In this document: positions 21,368 through 32,583 of the stretch, in pieces
How the letters are laid out: every line of letters begins with the position of its first letter
Numbering within the stretch: position 1 is the stretch's first letter
DNA from: Camillea tinctor
Taxonomy: Eukaryota; Ascomycota; Sordariomycetes; Xylariales; Xylariaceae
NCBI GenBank assembly: GCA_022578605.1
Contig: MU394055.1
Location: 66,902-130,901 of the forward strand
DNA: 64,000 bases
Reading direction: 5' to 3'
The notes under the pieces: model-generated
What the model saw: only the letters and a program-made list of their open reading frames with translations
Database searches by the model: none
Told to the model about the DNA's origin: nothing
Position numbers and translations under genes: made by a program

Positions 21368-24300
21368 ATGGGCTTGAAACAGAATGAAGTTCGTGGGATT
21401 TGTATTGCAATCGACAGAGGCGGTACCTTTACCGATGTGAGTCGGTCTTAAAGAATGGGGAAAATGTAATAAGTCACTAACACGAGCTCCAAAGTGCGTT
21501 GCGACGGTCCCAGGACAAGATGATATCTTGGTCAAGCTCCTGTCGGTAGACCCTAGTAATTATCCAGATGCTCCGGTCGAGGCAATTCGTCGGGTGCTGG
21601 AGAAAGCTATGGGAAAGCCGTACCCAAAAGGGGAGAAGATTTCTCTGCGAGGAGTAGGTTCGTAACGGTCTACACAGACATAAACGTTGAACGATGGCTA
21701 ACGCCTCTCAGAGTCAATTAAGATGGGAACGACAGTGGCAACCAACGCTTTACTCGAGCGAAAAGGAGAAAGAACCGTATTTGTTGTTACAGAGGGCTTA
21801 AAAGTAAGTGCTATTTTGCCTAGCTGCTTGAGCAGTAAAGGAGCATCAGCCAATTAACACTGAACAAGGATTTACTACACATTGGGAACCAATCCAGGCC
21901 AAGGCTTTTTGATCTGGCGATAAACAAGCCCGATGTTCTATACTCGAAAGTCATCGAAGTCCCGGAGCGGGTGACACTAGAGGCTTGGACTGAGAGGAAG
22001 AACCCGGTAGCCATTGATTGCCAGTCAGATGCCGCACTCATCAAGGGCATAACAGGCGAAGCTGTGAGAGTCCTAAAGCCAATAGGTAAGCGACCAATCA
22101 GAGTTAGAGTCCATCATGCCCATTAAGAGTAAACTAACACGATGAAAGACCTGGGAAAGACAAGAAAAGCTCTTCAAGAAGTTTACGATGAGGGCTACCG
22201 CTCTATCGCTATCTGTCTCATGCACAGTTACACATTCCGCAACCACGAGCTGGCCGTAGGAAAGCTGGCGGAAGAAATTGGCTTCACGCATATCTCGCTG
22301 AGTGCTGAACTATCTCCCACCATCAAAATCGTGCCTCGGGGTAATTCATCCACTGCGGACGCGTATCTGACCCCCGAGATTAAGCGCTATATCGATGGTT
22401 TCGAAAGCGGGTTTTCGGACCTGAGAACCAGTGGGTGTCGCTGTGAGTTCATGCAGAGTGACGGGGGTCTCGTGGAGTTTTCCGGCCTTTCAGGGCTGAG
22501 GGCGATTCTCTCTGGCCCTGCAGGAGGTTGTGTTGGATACGCCAAAACAGCATACGACATTCAAGATAAGACTCCAGTAATCGGGTTCGACATGGGCGGA
22601 ACTAGCACAGATGTTTCCCGGTTAGTAGCCCCTACTTCTCGATCTCCCATATTAGCCATGGTTATTAACGATTATGCTATAGGTATGCGGGTAAACTAGA
22701 ACAAGTCTTTGAGACTACGACGGCAGGAGTCACTGTGCAGAGTCCTCAGCTAGATATTAACACGGTAGCAGCAGGAGGTGGGAGCATACTTGCCTGGGAG
22801 GCGGGAATGTTTAGGGTCGGGCCGGACAGTGCGTCTGCTCATCCCGGGCCGGCCTGCTACCGAAAGGGGGGTCCGCTCACGGTGACGGACGCCAATCTCG
22901 TACTCGGACGTCTGAGACCAGAGTTCTTCCCAAAAATATTTGGGCCAAATGAAGATTTACCCCTTGACATCGATGCGAGTAGGCAGCTGTTTGAAACTCT
23001 AACGGCCCAAATAAACCAGGAGAGTGCTGTGAAATTTACACTTGAGCAAGTCGCTGCTGGGTGAGTTGATCCAGTGCTAGCAGGGTGTCTATCTAGGTCT
23101 GATAATGTGCTAACGATGGTTAACAGGTTTCTCGACGTGGCTAATGAATCTATGTGCCGTCCTATTCGTACTCTTACGGAGGCTAAAGGATATGATGCTG
23201 GACTTCACAATCTTGCTTCCTTTGGAGGAGCCGGAGGCCAACATGCCTGCGACATTGCGAGGAAGCTCGGCATCTCGCGTGTACTGATTCACAAGTATTC
23301 CTCAGTTCTCTCAGCATATGGCATGGCTCTGGCCGATGTCGTCCACGAGGAACGCAGCCCGTGTGCTCTCATATACTCCGAAGACAACCTAGAGACCTTT
23401 GCCACAGAACTCGACAGGCTACAAGTGAAATCTATTGGTGCTCTTCTGAAGCAAGGCATTGCCGAGTCGAGGATCGTTTCGGAGCGGTATCTCAATATGC
23501 GATTCCACGGTAGTGACACGCCCCTGATGATCCAAGAAATACCTAGGTCAAGCGAGGACTTCCTGGCTTCATTTAAGAATGCTCACAAACAGCAATTTGG
23601 TTTCCTGCCAGTTGGAAGAGAAGTTATAATAGATGATTACCGCGTGCGATCTATTGGCGCAAGTGGGATCGAGGGTCCGACCCCTTGGACGACAGACCTA
23701 GCCACACTTAAGGAGAACTGGGTGAACGATGCCAAGACAACGAAAGAGGTCTACTTTAAGGAATTAGGATGGCATCAAACACCATTATACAGTCTGGATA
23801 CATTGGCACCGGGCAGCAAAATACAAGGTCCCGCACTGCTAATGGACAATAAACAGACTGTAGTTGTCACCGTTGGGGCCACTGCGACGATTCTTTCTAG
23901 CAACATCGTGATCGATATTCAGAACGGAAAGAAGGAGGCCCTTTCTTCCAGCACCGTCGACCCCATTCAGTTGTCTATATTTGGACATAGATTCATGGGG
24001 GTCGCAGAGCAGATGGGACGGGCGCTCCAGAAGACTAGCGTCAGCACCAATATCAAGGAACGCCTTGACTTTTCCTGTACTGTATTCTCGCCTGATGGCG
24101 GGCTGGTAGCTAATGCACCACACGTGCCCGCAATGGTAAGTTTACTTTTCATTGCAGCTATCTGTTTGTATGTACTGCATCTGACGTTATATGTAACCTA
24201 GATTGGTAGCATGGCGTTTGCTGTAAAATGGCAGATTGACCATTGGGGGAATGACCTCCGCCCTGGGGATGTCATATTGTCAAATTCTCCTGGTAAGGCT

Positions 24301-26093
24301 TGCTCTTCTCTGCTTGACTGCTATTGACGTGTATTCTAACTCTTTCACCATATTAGTTTGCGGTGGTACCCATTTGCCTGACTTGACTGTCATCACACCG
24401 GTTTTCGATACCGAAGGTAAAGATATTATCTTCTGGACCGCTTCGCGCGGACATCACGCAGATGTAGGCATTCTAAACCAAACTACGAATTATTCATTGT
24501 TCACTGCTAAAATTCAATCTACCCAGATTGGCGGAATCCTTCCTGGTTCAAGTGAGTAGTTTACAAATTTGCATTATTGCTTTATATAACCCACCCTTAC
24601 CCTAGAGATGAGTTCTCAAATATGGGAACGCTGTAAGAGAATCCTGAACTAACTCATGTATCCAGTGCCCCCGAACTCGAGGGAGCTTTGGGAAGAGGGT
24701 GCTGTGATCAAGGCATTCAAGGTGGTTGAAGGGGGAGAGTTCAAAGAAAAGGAGCTGACAGACCTCTTGATGGCACCCGCACAATGGCCGGGGTGCCAAG
24801 GAACCCGTTGCCTGCGGGATAACATATCTGACATCAAGGCACAGGCTGCGGCTAATCATCGCGGAAGCCAGCTTATACACTCCCTCATCGCCGACTATGG
24901 ACTTGAAGTTGTACAATTCTACAGTAGGTTTCCCTTACGATGATTTCTGAAGATGGTCTTTAGAAGCTGAATCCCTTTTTTTAGTGGAGGAAATACAAGG
25001 AGCTGCTGAACTTGCAGTTCGCGATATGCTGAAGAGGATATACAAAATGACGGATGGCAAGCCTCTCAAGGCCGTCGACTATATGGACGATGGGACGCCG
25101 ATACAGCTTAAGGTAGAGATTGATTACAAGACAGGCGGTGCAATCTTCGACTTCGAAGGGACTGGTCCAGAAGCCTACGGTACATTATCCCCCTTTTCTT
25201 CAATCCTATTAGATCCTAGATTAGTGAAACACTAACACAAAGACACAGGGAACTGGAATGCACCAATAGCTATTTGTAACTCGGCAATTATCTTTGCTCT
25301 ACGGTGTATGGTCAACATGGACATTCCACTGAACCAAGGAGCCATCAGGCCAATTCAAGTGCGAATTCCAGAGGACTCGCTACTGCGGCCATCCGAGGAC
25401 GCGGCTGTCTGCGCAGGAAACGTACTCACATCGCAGCGTATCGTGGATGTGATATTCAAAGCTTTCAACGCGGTGGCCGCTAGCCAAGGATGCATGAATA
25501 ACCTCACATTCGGCACGGATGACGCGGAGGAGGGGTTCGGATACTATGAGACAATCTGCGGCGGGTCGGGGGGAGGACCAAGCTGGGATGGGACTAGCGG
25601 GGTGCACACTAACATGACAAATACGAGGATCACAGACCCGGAGATCCTCGAGCGGCGGTACCCTGTGATACTCCGGCGATTTTGTCTACGGTCTGGTAGC
25701 GGTGGAAGGGGTGCTCATCCCGGAGGCGACGGCATCATTCGCGATATTGAGTTCAGCTTGCCCATCAAAGTATCGATCCTTAGCGAGAGACGATCATTTA
25801 GCCCGTACGGGCTCGAGGGTGGTGAGGACGGGAAGAGAGGACAGAACATCTGGGTGAAGAAAGGCGGCCGGACCATTAACCTCGGCGGCAAGAATACGGC
25901 CATGATGGAAGCTGGTGACAGGATCGTCATACAGTCGCCCGGCGGCGGAGGTTGGGGCACACCGCGCCAAGTTAATGGGAAAGGAATAAATGGAGCGAAC
26001 GGGCTGGCGAGTAGTAAACCTACTCTGAGCCCGTTCTTGAGCGTTGCTAATGGCACTGTTGATATGATACAATCCATGGGAGAATCAGCCTAG
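21368..26093 (+). CDS. 5-oxoprolinase / hydantoinase (HyuA-HyuB fusion), ATP-dependent
   Basis: Twelve exons: 21368-21436, 21495-21657, 21712-21803, 21869-22085, 22149-22620, 22683-23060, 23127-24135, 24202-24292, 24357-24551, 24666-24923, 24985-25179 and 25249-26093. The product is 1327 aa, the length of eukaryotic 5-oxoprolinases. The HyuA half opens [11 protein letters not shown] (ATPase phosphate loop), followed by [43 protein letters not shown] and [19 protein letters not shown]. The HyuB half follows from about residue 750, with [39 protein letters not shown] and the Gly-rich [10 protein letters not shown] tail. The reaction is ATP-driven opening of 5-oxo-L-proline or related lactam and hydantoin rings in the cytosol. 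Nothing is missing, so it should be active. As the largest enzyme of the block it probably defines the substrate class; whether it acts on 5-oxoproline, a substituted form or a hydantoin cannot be decided here. Confidence 0.93.
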
Positions 26094-28329
26094 TCGATAG
26101 AGGAAGGATCAGCAGGTGTCTGAAACAACTTTTATATGGAACCAGCACCACACCACCTTTTTGGTGTGTATGTATAAAGCTCATAAACTACACCATCACG
26201 CGCAAGTGGGTTGAAACCATGGAAGTGAGACCTGTGGTGTAGCGACAACCTTGTCGTGCGATGGAATCGTAGGAAGATCCAGAGAGATGACCACGGCCAA
26301 GCATCTCTCCGTTGTGGATTATCTTGAAGCAAGCGCCCGACCAGCAAAGCTAACAGACAAGTGTATGGTGATGGTTATGGTGATGTAAAAATAATAATAA
26401 AGAACTTCCTGGCACTAAGTGGGTGGCAAAGGAATTATAGGTGATTGGTTTAGAGAGAGGTTTTGTCAACTACGACTTAGCTCAAGTAGGTAAAATATCA
26501 GGAGTGGTCGGTCACCCCATTAGTGTGGAAAGTAGTTGCGAACTAATAATTTAAAGATTGGTCTTGCCATCCTGGATATCTTACAGTAGTCATGAGATGT
26601 ACTACATGGAGTCAGAAGCTTAAAAAAAAAGAAGTTACCAGCCAGTTATGGGCTGTTTAGACTGTGGCGATGCAAGCAAGTGCTTACCATAAAAAGGAAA
26701 TACGAGCCGCAAAGGCGGAACAATAAATACATTGGATAGGCGCAAGAGCCCGTGCCCCTGAGTTAGTTATGTAACTTATGTATGTCCATTAGAGGTAGTG
26801 CACATAAATTAAATTTATAGGTTCACTACGCTGCAAGTTGTAAACAGACTACCTCCTAGACATGTAATACTCTACCAAAACTTGCAGGAAAGGAAGAAAG
26901 GGCGAGATAAATTAATAAAAGTAAAATTATCTTCCAACTTCTACTTTGACGGATACCAAAATAGTAGTACCTACCTCAAGGATATTCTTCCAAGAAACTT
27001 TTTACCAGTTTTATATTAATTACTAGGTAGGTATGTTTTCGATAACAACTGCAGCCTTCTTTTAGTACTTTTAGGTGAGAGTAACAACCACAAGCTAAAC
27101 ACCTCAAGTTATGGAACATGCATACACTATACCTGCAGCTTTTACTTGTCTACTGCCTACCTAGGTAATATAAATTATTACAAACAGCTGATTATTTGTC
27201 AATGGCCTGCGTCCTTCTACTGGTTGCACGACGAACCATACTTAAAATCACAGACAATCTGTATTCCGGCCTCCCGGTGCCAAGTGGCACTCCTCAGGTG
27301 CTCTGCTAGTACACTTACTATAGAAGGCATCAGCGCGCGCGTGTGTGTTATATGGTTGTGGATTAACCATAGGTAAGTAGCCATCCACAAATGACGAGTG
27401 CCAGGGTTCTGCCAAGGAGCTGCCAAGGAGAAGATTTGCAACTACCGTCTACCCGCACCCCCGCCAGATCTAAGTACTTAGACAGTTTAAAATAGAATAG
27501 CGCCCGGGGCAAGAAGGTGTTCCGGCACTGTACGCTTGCTGGTGCTTTCTTGGCCTTATTCAATGACGTAGCGATACATCATCAACACTGTACTAGCACA
27601 CATCTTGGTTTACATCTTACACCCCCCCCTCCCCCCACAGCCCCCCCGGTTTCCGACCCTCCATCAAGATCTTCTCATGCCAGACTGGGAATGCCCGGTT
27701 TTGTATCACCAAGATCAGTTCGTGTTTAAGGTGTAGATGCAAAAACAAGGTAGGTACATTGGTATGTAATGGATACTGCAGACACACCCTCCTGCTCTCT
27801 CCTTACTGGTACCTGACGTTCATTCGTCATGCACTCCCCCAATCCTCCAATCCCCTTTTTTTATTCTTTCTTTTTTCCTAACTTAGACGTTGTTGGGTCC
27901 CATTGGTAGGTAAATCAGGAGATCAATAACTAATTCTTTTTTTTCTTCTCCTTCCTTTCTTCTCCCTCTCTACCTTTTCTTCCTCTTTTCTAAATAAAAA
28001 ACCTTTTGCAACATTCGTTGTTCCCCTCGCTTTGGATCTTCTTCTTGATCTTTCTCCTTCAAGTCCGGATCGTCTCTAAAAGGGCAATTCACTCGCTCCT
28101 GTTGCCTCATCTAATTACATCGTCTACTCTCGTTTTCCGTCTAGTAATTCGGCTTCGATCACGAGCAAGTCTTCTGTGTTGACTTTCTCCTCTCCCACGT
28201 TCTTTTTGGGATCGTAAACTGTCGTGTGCTTCTCCCAACCAGTTCCAATTACTATTTGTTTCTAGAGTCCACATTGAACCAAACTGGTCTTGTTCATATA
28301 ATATCATACCACACACACATACCTACACC
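26094..28329. other. Long intergenic region between cluster and GH72 gene
   Basis: About 2.2 kb with no supportable gene. It contains a TACCTAGGTA palindrome at 27158-27167, a C-rich tract near 27620-27650 and a strongly CT-rich tract at about 27840-28000. The CT tract precedes the GH72 gene and resembles pyrimidine-rich leaders of highly expressed fungal genes. Confidence 0.5.
27158..27167. repeat. TACCTAGGTA palindrome, copy 4
   Basis: Exact 10-bp intergenic copy. Confidence 0.8.
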
Positions 28330-29865
28330 ATGCGTTCGATCATCATAGCAGTCGCTTTCGCGGCTGCGAACGTTGCCCACGCCAACCCAACTGCTACCAA
28401 GAAGGAACCGGCTAAGCGAGCCGATTCCCTCCCTGCCGTCTCGGCATCTGGCAATGGTATTTGGAATAATCATTAGTCAACTCCATGCATCGTCTTGCTA
28501 ACCCAACCATAGCTTTCTTTGCCAATGGCCAGAGATTCTACCTCCGTGGTATCGACTACCAGCCCGGTGGTTCTTCGGACAACGCGGATCCCCTCTCTGA
28601 CACCACGATCTGCAAGCGAGATATCGAGCGTTTCAAGACTCTGGGAGTCAACACTGTCCGTGTCTACTCGGTTGACAACTCGGCCAACCACGACGAGTGT
28701 ATGCAGGCTCTGAACGACGCCGGCATCTACCTGGTCCTCGATGTCAACAATCCTCTATACTCAATCAACCGAGACTCACCCGCAGAGTCGTACAACGACG
28801 TATACCTCCAGAGCGTCTTTGCTACTATTGATGCATTCGCCAAGTACGACAACACCCTTGCCTTCTTCTCTGGCAATGAGGTTATCAACGACAAGCCTGA
28901 ATCAGTCAAGTCTGCCCCCTATGTCAAGGCAACCACGCGTGACATGAGACAGTACATTGGCTCTCGGGGCTACCGCAAAATCCCTGTTGGCTACTCTGCC
29001 GCTGATGTTAGCCAGAACCGTATGCAAACGGCTGACTACTTCAACTGCGGTACCGACGACGAGCGCAGTGACTTTTTCGCATTTGTAAGTATTCGCTGTG
29101 GCTCTAAACCGTGTTTATTAGCTAGCTGACTGTAACCCTGCTAGAACGACTATTCTTGGTGCTCACCTTCGTCATTTACGGAATCGGGTTGGGACCAGAA
29201 GGTTAAGAACTTCACTGGTTACGGCCTGCCCATCTTCCTGTCTGAGTGGGGCTGCATCACCAACACTCGTGACTTCTCCGAGCTGGGCGCGTTGATGAGT
29301 GACCAGATGACTGGTGTTTACTCAGGTGGTCTCGTATACGAGTATAGTCGCGAAGGGAACAACTACGGTATTGTCGAGGTGTCCGGCGACTCTACGGATG
29401 TTACTGAAGAACCAGACTTCGCTAAGCTCGAGTCTGCTCTTTCCAAGTATCCGGCGCCTACTGGCGACGGAGGTTTCACATCCACGACAGCTTCTGTGGC
29501 TTGCCCCACCGTCGATGACGTCTGGGACATCCAGGAATGGGGCGCGAGTGCTCTCCCTGCTATCCCCGAGGGCGCTGTTAAGGTATTTAATCCTATATAT
29601 ACTCCTGCATTCTTGACATATATACTGACAAGGCATATAGTATATGACTGATGGTGCTGGTGACGGTCCAGGTCTCAAGGGTGATGGTTCTCAGAACGCG
29701 GGAGGCACCTCGACTGGAACTGCTTCCCCTGGATCCGGATCGGTAACTGCCACTGCATCGGGTGAGGGTGCGGCCGGACGACCGGCTCCTCCCATGGACG
29801 CGAGTGTCTTGGTCTTGTCCGGCGTGGTTGGCCTCTTCACCCTTGTCGGGACCCTGCTTTTGTAA
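28330..29865 (+). CDS. GPI-anchored 1,3-beta-glucanosyltransferase, GH72 (Gel/Gas type)
   Basis: Four exons: 28330-28456, 28513-29084, 29145-29582 and 29641-29865, giving 453 aa. The N-terminal signal peptide is MRSIIIAVAFAAANVAHA. The GH72 barrel includes FFANGQRFYLRGIDYQPGG and the acid/base Glu in FFSGNEVIND (E165). The nucleophile Glu is in FLSEWGC (E267). A Gly/Ser/Thr-rich linker leads to a hydrophobic C-terminal segment ending LFTLVGTLLL, the GPI signal. There is no X8/CBM43 module, so it is the short Gel1 class. The enzyme cuts and rejoins beta-1,3-glucan chains at the outer plasma membrane and cell wall. A long CT-rich leader upstream suggests strong constitutive expression (inference). 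Confidence 0.93.
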
Positions 29866-30529
29866 ATGGTTTAATTCTGCCAGGTTTTTTTTTGACGTTT
29901 TCTTGAAAATAATTAATGAATCTATCACAAACCCGAAGTTGAGACGAAATGGCGGTACGGGTGACATAGATCAGGACGGACCACCCTTGTTAGAATACTC
30001 ATGTCTCCGCAACAATAGGGGCTTTGCAACATGGTGGGTATGTACTCCTCACAGCAGGATTGGCGAAACGGTATAAGGTAGAAAAGGGGTTTTATAAGGT
30101 TTAATTACAGCAGGTTGTATTTCACGCACACATGTCTGTAGCTAGGTCCTGCTGGCTACGTCATTAATCAATCTATCAACGTATATACATATATAAAATA
30201 GATACATTCTATATGCCCAATCAAGTGTTATAGACATATCTAGCCTATAAAATCTATAATGAACCTCCGAGGATGCTCTTTGAGGTGTAGTAGAGTCTAG
30301 GGGTTCTGTTTTACCACTAGTCGACGTTTATTACAACAAAGACTGGTATTATCGAGTTTCGTCTCGATTGCTATCCCATTTCGGCTGCTAAACTATGCAA
30401 GAGATGCAATATATCCAATTTCGTTTATGCTCCGTTCTCGCTAAACGATACAATTCCGCAAAAAAACATGAGAATACGAGATAGTTCCTAGACGTATCCA
30501 TCGCTAGCATCCGCCGTCCCTCTTTTCAA
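29866..30529. other. Convergent intergenic region
   Basis: A 664-bp spacer between the 3' ends of the GH72 and methyltransferase genes. No gene-like frame was seen. Confidence 0.5.
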
Positions 30530-32583
30530 CTACCGCGCATTCTCCGGTTTGCGCCCATATAAAACCTGGACGACAAAGTACGGCTGGATCTTCCTATTAC
30601 GCAGCTCCCTCCGCGCCTTCGCGACGTAAACTTGCACTTCCTGCGGCGACCATCCCAGTATAGTGGTGAAGAGGTAGAGCACGAAGCCTAGATAAGGGGG
30701 GATATATTAGCTTGAGGGTTCATCGGCAGTAGTCGAACACCATGCAATGAATCAATATCATATAATTCTCTTTCTTCTCGTATAATAAGAAGAAGAAAAG
30801 GAGGAAGAGTGGGGAAAGGGGAAAAAGAGAAATAAAGAGAATATCGCGCACCCTCAAAGCCCTGCTCAGTAGCCAACCGCGCATACAACCCAACCTGCCT
30901 AAGCCGCTCATCGGCCGGCCACGGCGTCAGCGGGACCTTGAAGCGGCGCTCCACCACGTCGACGAAGCCGGCGGCGCGGAACGCGCGGCCCACGACGCCG
31001 TCCTCGACGACGCTGGTGCTGCGCCGGGTCTTGCGGCCCGCCTCGTGGAACAAGGGCCCGAAGTCGTGCAGCGCCATGCCCGGCACCACCGACCCGTCGT
31101 CGCTGTCCACCCGCGTCGCCGCCTCCACCGCCTCCACCCAGCCCCCCGGCCGCACCGCCCGGAAGGCCTCCGCGTACAGCGCCTCCCAGTCCACGACCGA
31201 CCCGAACAGGTACCGCACGTGCACGAAGTCGAAGCTCGACCGCGCGAACGTCCACGACTGCGTGCAGTCGTCCATCTCGAAGCGCAGGTTCGCGGGGACC
31301 CACGACGGCTGCGCCGGCGAGATGTCCGTCCCGATTACCTCGGAGGAGGGGAAGGCGTCGGCGAAGTCACTGGTTTAGGGGGTAAGATTAGCAGGGTGGT
31401 TGCGATATGAGGTTTTTAAAAGGGGCGTTGGATTATTGGGAGAAATGAGATGATAAAATAAAATAAGAAGCTCTTCCTCAATCTTCTCGAGTTTCTTTTT
31501 TTTCGTTTCTTTCTCGTTGTTCTCATTCTCGAATATATGTGTGTGTGCGTGTTTTTGGGATAGGAAAGGGGGGTGGGAAAAGGGGTAAATCAACGTACAT
31601 AGCCCAGACGCCTTACGCTCGGGTTAAAAAAGGGCACGCGTCAGACGAGCAGCCGAAAAATGAGAAAGGTTGATAACCCAATAGTTATGCACTACTAGGT
31701 GCGTTTGGGATATAGGTTACGCTACTCACCAGTGCCACATCCTATATCGAGTACCTTCCCAGGATCATCACCAATGGGCGCCAGGAAGAGCTTGTCCCCC
31801 AGGAGGATCGTGAGCATGTGGTGACTAGAGAGTTCGTAGTTTAGCCACAATGATCACCCTTTTCCCTTGTCTGGTTTCTTATTGTACTTCTCTCGTCTGT
31901 AGTCTAATGCGACTCTATAGAGACAAGATCTCAGAGTATAAAGAAATGAATCGGGGCACACAAACTTACGTCAAGTCCATTGATTCACCAGCCAGGTCAT
32001 CATTCGGTCCCCTTAGATCAGACGTCTTGTTAGCATTTTACTTTTTACAGTATAAGGCCTCCTCGGGAGAAGGACTGGTAGATTGGGTGGAATGTCTCAT
32101 GGGGCGGTGTCACCTTACCAGTACTCGGCATTTCCTCGTAAGCTGTGATACGTTCTCCCGTGCAACGTGCGGTATTCCAGAATGCTGGCTGAAAGCGAGG
32201 CAGTCGAACTGGCACTAATCATTACACAAAGAGTGAGTACATAGGCCGGGTAGATGCAGAAACGCAGGGGTAGGGTAGGAAGAAGTAAAACTAGAAGCGA
32301 GATTTGGGGGGAGGTTTTACTTGTCGTCGCCCAGTGCTGAGTCCGCATCGTCCTCTTCATCTTCGTCGTCTCTTGGCACATTGCCTCCTTCAATCTAAAA
32401 CATACACACAGTATCAGTCCTCCATTTTCGCTTTGTTATGAAAACTTTGAAGGCATAATCATGAAAATAATAGGGCATGATCAAGCGGCTTACCGGTTGT
32501 GGATCTGGTGGTGGCGGCGACGTTTCTTCTTCCCGCGGGCTGCTACTAGCTGCAGCTGCAACTCGAGCCGGAGAGTCTCCCAT
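30530..32583 (-). CDS. LaeA-like SAM-dependent methyltransferase
   Basis: Eight exons: 32583-32494, 32394-32321, 32214-32119, 32011-31970, 31824-31730, 31611-31599, 31369-30852 and 30687-30530, giving 361 aa. The 13-nt sixth exon codes the end of SAM motif I, and without it the frame does not close. The order is a Ser/Pro/acidic N-terminus, then [16 protein letters not shown], then a short helix [12 protein letters not shown]. Next come motif [21 protein letters not shown] and motif [22 protein letters not shown], then [13 protein letters not shown] and [11 protein letters not shown]. This is the LaeA/UMTA-like arrangement. LaeA itself works with velvet proteins in the nucleus, but fungi have many paralogues, so this may be a small-molecule enzyme or a regulator. 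The long seventh exon is strongly GC-rich. Its distance and the intervening GH72 gene make membership of the 4-26 kb cluster uncertain. Confidence 0.88.

Noticed and set aside
25715..26077. Antisense frames at the end of the oxoprolinase gene
   Set aside because: Pro/Ser-rich mirror of the Gly-rich HyuB tail; no domain signature.
30908..31410. Long overlapping frames on both strands, rich in Arg/Gly/Pro
   Set aside because: They arise from the GC-rich methyltransferase exon; only the frame with [11 protein letters not shown] and its spliced neighbours has family character.
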